10,299 nucleotides of DNA from an uncultured Bacillota bacterium (lineage in GTDB: Bacteria; Bacillota; Limnochordia; Limnochordales; ZCTH02-B6): assembly GCA_937916565.1 (NCBI GenBank), contig CALFSR010000204.1, positions 1 to 10,299 of the forward strand, in the 5' to 3' direction. A program made the translations under genes and the position numbers. The notes beneath the pieces are model-generated. The model was given only the letters and a program-made list of their open reading frames with translations. It ran no database searches and was not told the DNA's origin. Of this stretch, positions 6,786-10,299 are shown in pieces (positions within the stretch are counted from its first letter, which is position 1; every line of letters starts with the position of its first letter).

Positions 6786-7243
6786 GCCTGCACCTCCTGC
6801 CCGCCGAGCTGCGCCGTAAGCGCCTTGGCGAACTCGCCGATGATCTGCTCGCCCTTGCGCCGGATCATGCCGTGGCCCAACGAAGCCAGCTTTCCGAACA
6901 CCTGCACGTCGCTGTCGATGGCGAGCTCGGTGCCTTCGCCGGCCGGGCGCAGCTCAAGCTTTAAATCCACCTTCATCGGGCTGCCGAGCCGGGCGTCCTT
7001 GCCCTCGGCCGTGACCGAGATCCGCTGGCCTTCTTGCACCTCGAGCACCTTGAGGTCGAGGTCGAAACGAACTTGAAAAGGACCCAGCCGCTCCTCCATG
7101 ACGGCCCGGTACTGCCGCGGCGGATCCAAGGGCTCGACGCTCTTGCACCCGGGGATGCAAGCCGCAAGCCTCGGCACGTCCCAGAGGAACTCCCACACCG
7201 CTTGGGGACCCTGTCCAACGACGATGCTTTGCTGAATCTCCAC
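6782..7243 (-). CDS. CoxG-like SRPBCC family protein (carbon monoxide dehydrogenase subunit G family)
   Basis: This is a small START/Bet v1-fold protein, 153 aa from the GTG at 7243. In carboxydotrophs CoxG is reported to anchor CO dehydrogenase to the membrane, and relatives accompany many molybdenum hydroxylases. Recognisable family features are the N-terminus MEIQQSIVV, then VWEFLWDVPRLAACIPGCKSVE (the usual V-W-x-x-L-x-D-x-x-x-x-A-x-x-[IL]-P-G-C block), and a C-terminal part with LGHGMIRRKGEQIIGEFAKAL. The open frame extends to a TTG at 7279. The GTG at 7243 is preferred because AAGGGAG lies 8 nt upstream and the product then starts where relatives start. The gene lies 39 nt after the LivM-like gene and overlaps the FAD subunit gene by 4 nt. 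Its presence supports a real, assembled hydroxylase even though the catalytic subunit is not in view. Confidence 0.9.
   Translation of the reverse strand: MEIQQSIVVGQGPQAVWEFLWDVPRLAACIPGCKSVEPLDPPRQYRAVMEERLGPFQVRFDLDLKVLEVQEGQRISVTAEGKDARLGSPMKVDLKLELRPAGEGTELAIDSDVQVFGKLASLGHGMIRRKGEQIIGEFAKALTAQLGGQEVQA
6793..6798 (-). promoter_or_regulatory. Ribosome binding site of the CoxM-like gene
   Basis: AGGAGG on the minus strand, inside the 3' end of the CoxG-like gene and 7 nt before the GTG at 6785. It supports the GTG start and translational coupling of the two genes. Confidence 0.65.
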
Positions 7244-7251
7244 CTTACCCG

Positions 7252-7258
7252 CTCCCTT
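7252..7258 (-). promoter_or_regulatory. Ribosome binding site deciding the CoxG-like start
   Basis: AAGGGAG on the minus strand is 8 nt upstream of the GTG at 7243 and lies inside the longer TTG-initiated frame. It points to the shorter, 153-residue product. Confidence 0.6.
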
Positions 7259-7282
7259 GCCGGCTTCGATTCCATCCAACGG

Positions 7283-8170
7283 TCAGCGCCCGGCCGGGGA
7301 AACGCGTCGGGCCGCGCCCTTTAGGCGCAGGCCGGCCAGCCCCCGGGGCGCGTACAGGACGACGAGGATGTACAAGACCCCAAGAATTAAGGACCAGCGG
7401 CTGGTCACGCTGCTCAGCCAGTTCTCCAAAAGCACCATGGCCACCGCGCCCAAGGCAGGCCCGAGGACCGTGCCGCTGCCGCCCAGGATGACGGTGAGCA
7501 CGGCGTCGGCGGATACCGACACATGCAGGTCCTGCGGGCTGACGAAGCCGTTGTAGAAGGCGTACAGCACGCCGGCGGCGCCGGCGTAAAGGGCCGCGAT
7601 GACCACGGCGCTCGCGTGGTACAGCTCGACGTTGTACCCCAGCGTCCGCATACGCGACTCGCTGTCGCGGACTCCCCGCAGGGCGTACCCGGCCGGCGAC
7701 TCGGTCAACAGGTACATGAGCCCCACGCCTGCCGCGCAGACGATGAGCGCCAGGAGGAAGAAGCCGCGATCGTCCGCGAAACTCCAGACGATCCCGCCGC
7801 CGGGACGGGGCACCCCCGGCAGCCCGTTGTCCCCGCCGGTCAGCGACACCCACCGGTAAGCCAGGCCCCACACGACCTGCCCCAAGGCCAAAGTTGTCAG
7901 GAGAAAGTACACGCCCCGGGCCCGCAGCGTCGCCACCGCGAAGAGAAGGCCGAGCCCCAGGGCAACCGCCATCCCTACGGCAGCCGCCGCCAGGGGCGTC
8001 ATCCCAAAACGCACCGTGGCGATGGCAACCCCGTAGGCCGCGCCGCCGAAGATGGCCGCCTGGCCAAAGCTGACCCGGCCCGCGTACCCCATAACGAGGT
8101 TGAGACCTGTCGCCAGCAGCGTCTGAATCAGAGCCAAGGTGCCGATTTGCGCCAGATACAACACGGACAC
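7283..8170 (-). CDS. livM: Branched-chain amino acid-type ABC transporter permease, LivM-like
   Basis: This is an inner-membrane permease of the LIV/HAAT importer, 295 aa, with about eight or more hydrophobic segments. The first conserved block is GLNLVMGYAGRVSFGQAAIFG (about residues 22-42), the LivM hallmark. The ATPase-contact loop reads GVRDSESRMRTLGYNVELY (about 181-199). The terminal membrane block contains ILGGSGTVLGPALGA, again LivM-typical. The GTG start at 8170 has AGGAG about 10 nt upstream. The LivH-like gene ends 36 nt before. The gene ends 39 nt before the CoxG-like start, so the transporter operon is interrupted here by the three hydroxylase genes before the ATPases resume. The transported compound cannot be predicted from the permease. 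Confidence 0.95.
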   Translation of the reverse strand: MSVLYLAQIGTLALIQTLLATGLNLVMGYAGRVSFGQAAIFGGAAYGVAIATVRFGMTPLAAAAVGMAVALGLGLLFAVATLRARGVYFLLTTLALGQVVWGLAYRWVSLTGGDNGLPGVPRPGGGIVWSFADDRGFFLLALIVCAAGVGLMYLLTESPAGYALRGVRDSESRMRTLGYNVELYHASAVVIAALYAGAAGVLYAFYNGFVSPQDLHVSVSADAVLTVILGGSGTVLGPALGAVAMVLLENWLSSVTSRWSLILGVLYILVVLYAPRGLAGLRLKGAARRVSPAGR

Positions 8171-8206
8171 TGCGCCGTCACTCCTGCTGCGGCCGAGGCG
8201 GCCCCG

Positions 8207-9055
8207 TTACCGCCGGCCAAACAGGCCCTGCGGCCGGAAGATCAGCAGTAGGACCATCGGGCCGAAAAAGGTGATGTAAGCCAGTTCCGGCAAGTACACT
8301 TTGCCGAAGTTGTCGGCGACGCCCACCAGGACGCTGGCGGCCAGCGTGCCGCCCAAGTTGCCCAAGCCGCCGATGATGACCACGGCCAAAGCCAACGTCA
8401 AAAGCTCCAGGTCGATGCCGGGGTAGACCCCAAGAAACGGAGATCCCAGCACCCCGCCGAGCCCCGCCAGCGCGGCGCCGACCGTAAACATGGCCCCCGT
8501 CACGACGGGCACCGGCGTCCCCAGGGCGGCCGCGGTTTCCGCGTCGTCCACCACCGCCCGCACCATGGCGCCCAGCCGGGTGCGCTCCATAAGGAACCAG
8601 AGGATGAGAGCCACCGCCAGGCTGAACAAAGCGACGAATACCCGGTACTTGGGAAACACGAGCCCGCCCAAAAACAGCGGCCCCCGCAAGAAAGAAGGTT
8701 CCACCAGCCGCTGGGGCATGCCGCCCCAAAACATGAGCGTCACGTCGCTGATAATGAGCAGGACGCCCATGCTGACCAAAACTTGGGGAAGCAGCTCACC
8801 CCGCATTCCCCGGAGCAGGAAGCGGTGCACGACGAACCCGACGAGCCCGGTGAGGAGGGCCCCCGCCGCGGCGGCCGCGGTGAAACTGCCCGTGGCCGCC
8901 GCGACGGCGACTCCGACGTAGGCCGCCAGCATGTAGAGCGATCCGTGCGCGAGATTGACGATGCGGAGCACCCCAAAGATGAGGGTAAGCCCGCTGGCGA
9001 TCAAGAACAGCAGCAAACCGAACGCCAATCCGTTGGCCAAAAGCGTCATCCACAT
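8207..9055 (-). CDS. livH: Branched-chain amino acid-type ABC transporter permease, LivH-like
   Basis: This is the partner permease of the LivM-like protein, 282 aa (LivH proteins are usually about 285-310), strongly hydrophobic with about eight membrane segments. LivH signatures are SGLTLIFGVLRIVNLAHGSLY (near residues 21-41), RAVVDDAETAAALG, the ATPase-contact loop (about 166-179), and VIIGGLGNLGGTLAAS in the last third. The C-terminus FRPQGLFGRR is the common LivH ending. The start is ATG at 9055, with GAGGG 8 nt upstream. A second ATG two codons in (9049) is less well spaced. It follows the binding-protein gene by 36 nt and precedes the LivM-like gene by 36 nt. Confidence 0.95.
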   Translation of the reverse strand: MWMTLLANGLAFGLLLFLIASGLTLIFGVLRIVNLAHGSLYMLAAYVGVAVAAATGSFTAAAAAGALLTGLVGFVVHRFLLRGMRGELLPQVLVSMGVLLIISDVTLMFWGGMPQRLVEPSFLRGPLFLGGLVFPKYRVFVALFSLAVALILWFLMERTRLGAMVRAVVDDAETAAALGTPVPVVTGAMFTVGAALAGLGGVLGSPFLGVYPGIDLELLTLALAVVIIGGLGNLGGTLAASVLVGVADNFGKVYLPELAYITFFGPMVLLLIFRPQGLFGRR

Positions 9056-9080
9056 GCCGACGACCCTCGCCTGTCCTCAG

Positions 9081-9094
9081 TAGCGTAATCGCTA
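9081..9094. repeat. Short inverted repeat at the end of the binding-protein gene
   Basis: TAGCG/CGCTA with a TAAT loop forms a perfect 5-bp stem that includes the stop codon of the binding-protein gene. Such small stem-loops after a binding-protein gene can lower readthrough or stabilise the upstream mRNA, but this one is short and may be chance. There is no T-run, so it is not a standard terminator. Confidence 0.25.
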
Positions 9095-10299
9095 GCGTGC
9101 GTAGACCGGGTTCTGCAGGTACTCCTCAGGGTCCCAGGTCCAGAACTGCGACACGGCGGGGAAGGTCTGGATCACCCGGTTGACGAGCTGCCCGCCTACC
9201 CGCTCGACGCGGCGTACGTAGACGTTTTGCACGGCGTTGCCGTACGCGTCCAGGGAGAGCGGCCCGCGGGGCGCGTCCACCTGCCCGACGGCCTTGATGG
9301 CGGCCAGAAGCTCCGCGGGATCCGAAGGAACCCGGCCGAGGGACGAAATCGCCCGGTCCAGCCAGAGCGCCGTGGTGTAGCCAGCCTCGGCGTAGGCCGA
9401 GGGGTTCTTGCCGAAGCGCGCCCGGAACGCCTGCACGAACGCCGCGTTTTCAGGGTTGTCCAGCTGCGAGCTGTAGTGCAGCACCGACACGATCCCGGAG
9501 GCCTCGTCGGACATCTGGGTCAAGATGCTCTCGTCGGTCATGTGCCCGACGGTCACCAGCGGGATGAAGGCCTTAAAGCCGAAGTCCTCGTACTGCTTAA
9601 TGAAGCGGATAGCCGGCGGGCCGACGACGGCCGCCACGACCGCGTCCACATCGGACGGGATCTGGGCCAAGTAGGGCGAGAAGTCGTTGCTGCCCAAGGG
9701 CACCCACAGCTTGCGCACGACGGTGCCGCCGGCCTCCGTGAAGGTGCGCTCAAAGCCGCCGACCCATTCGTGGCCAAAGGCGAAGTCGTCGGCGATGATG
9801 ACGACGCGCCTATAGTTGAGTTCCCCGGCCACGTACGCCCCGAAGGGGTGTCCGGTCTGGCTCGAGGCGCCCCATCCGAGCCGGACGATGTACTCCGCCC
9901 GCAGGCGCTGGGTCACGTCGTCGCCTGCCGCCACCGACACCACCGTCGGCACCCGCCGGTCTTCGACGTAGTCCCTGATGGCGTACGTAGCCGGCGCCGA
10001 GACGATGCCCGTCAGCACGTGCACGCCGTCGGAGTCCACCAGCTTGCGGGCCTTGGTGAGGGCCACGCCCGGATTGAGCATCGTGTCCTCGCTAACGACG
10101 GTGACGGCCACCGGGCCGAAGCGGTGGCCCACCTCTTCAAGATACATCTGAAAGCCAAGTACCATTTCCGATCCTACCGGGGCGTACGATCCGGTGAGCG
10201 GAGCAAGGAGCCCGACCCGCAGCTCCTGCGCCGACTGCGCCGCGGCCCCGAGTGCCATCACAAGCAGCAGCGCCGCCGCCCAAGACCACGCGAGCACTG
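9092..10299 (-). CDS. LIV-type ABC transporter substrate-binding protein (Peripla_BP_6 family, start probably beyond window)
   Basis: This is the extracytoplasmic solute-binding protein of the HAAT importer. It is nearly complete, about 400 aa. The visible N-terminus is a hydrophobic export signal (LAWSWAAALLLVMALGAAAQ) with a likely cleavage after AAA, followed by LRVGLLAPLTGSYAPVGSEM, the standard start of type I LivK-like folds. Other family marks are GVALTKARKLVDSDGVHVLTG, a hinge segment VVIIADDFAFGHEWVGGF, and AYAEAGYTTALWLDRAI near the C-terminal third. The GTG at 10297 would give a signal peptide without basic residues. The frame stays open to the edge, so the true start is probably a few codons outside. 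No cysteine occurs at the signal end, so there is no lipobox. The C-terminal FWTWDPEEYLQNPVYAR resembles LivK-like proteins for non-standard substrates, but this is an impression, and the ligand is unknown. Confidence 0.92.
   Translation of the reverse strand, partial: VLAWSWAAALLLVMALGAAAQSAQELRVGLLAPLTGSYAPVGSEMVLGFQMYLEEVGHRFGPVAVTVVSEDTMLNPGVALTKARKLVDSDGVHVLTGIVSAPATYAIRDYVEDRRVPTVVSVAAGDDVTQRLRAEYIVRLGWGASSQTGHPFGAYVAGELNYRRVVIIADDFAFGHEWVGGFERTFTEAGGTVVRKLWVPLGSNDFSPYLAQIPSDVDAVVAAVVGPPAIRFIKQYEDFGFKAFIPLVTVGHMTDESILTQMSDEASGIVSVLHYSSQLDNPENAAFVQAFRARFGKNPSAYAEAGYTTALWLDRAISSLGRVPSDPAELLAAIKAVGQVDAPRGPLSLDAYGNAVQNVYVRRVERVGGQLVNRVIQTFPAVSQFWTWDPEEYLQNPVYAR

Noticed and set aside
5211..7076. 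621-codon plus-strand open frame opposite the LivG-, CoxS-, CoxM- and CoxG-like genes
   Set aside because: It lies antisense to four well-supported genes. Its composition is that of a high-GC shadow frame (rich in Arg, His, Gly, Ala), with no recognisable domain.
5352..7243. Calling the cassette a carbon monoxide dehydrogenase
   Set aside because: CoxM-, CoxS- and CoxG-like proteins accompany many xanthine dehydrogenase-family enzymes. The CO-specific active-site loop is in CoxL, which is absent here.

Overview
The window is GC-rich and densely coded. Every gene I can support lies on the minus strand, so it reads right to left. About seven of the eleven visible starts are GTG, and most have purine-rich Shine-Dalgarno sites. 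This fits a high-GC bacterium with strong SD use. A high-GC member of the Bacillota or a neighbouring, possibly thermophilic, lineage is my guess, but the window holds no rRNA or other marker to settle it. The substrate-binding protein lacks a lipobox cysteine, which leaves a diderm envelope open.

Right part (10299 to 3841): a HAAT/LIV-type ABC importer is encoded in the order substrate-binding protein, LivH-like permease, LivM-like permease, [CoxG-like, CoxM-like, CoxS-like], LivG-like ATPase, LivF-like ATPase. The bracketed three-gene cassette sits inside the transporter operon. It encodes a SRPBCC/CoxG maturation protein, an FAD subunit and a [2Fe-2S] subunit of a xanthine dehydrogenase/CO dehydrogenase-type molybdenum hydroxylase. 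Gaps are 16 to 43 nt, with one 4-nt overlap, so all eight genes are probably one transcript. The large molybdopterin catalytic subunit that should complete the enzyme is absent from the window. The simplest reading is that the importer brings in an organic substrate (for example an N-heterocycle, purine or aromatic acid) that the hydroxylase then oxidises, with the catalytic subunit encoded beyond the right edge or elsewhere. The substrate cannot be read from sequence alone.

Middle part (3730 to 1285): an alanine dehydrogenase (ald) with its catalytic residues intact is followed by a 414-residue iron-sulfur flavoprotein of the FrhB/HCAR family (coenzyme F420 hydrogenase/dehydrogenase beta subunit type). 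The latter has two N-terminal cysteine clusters. Its electron donor and acceptor are unknown.

Left part (1284 to 1): after a 215-nt intergenic region with GC-rich hairpins and a 7-bp-arm inverted repeat, a carbohydrate-type ABC permease pair begins. First comes a complete MalF/UgpA-like permease, then the first 46 codons of a MalG/UgpE-like permease, which overlaps it by ATGA and runs off the left edge. No sugar-binding protein or ATPase for this pair is in the window.

I saw no tRNA, rRNA, CRISPR array, insertion sequence or phage gene.
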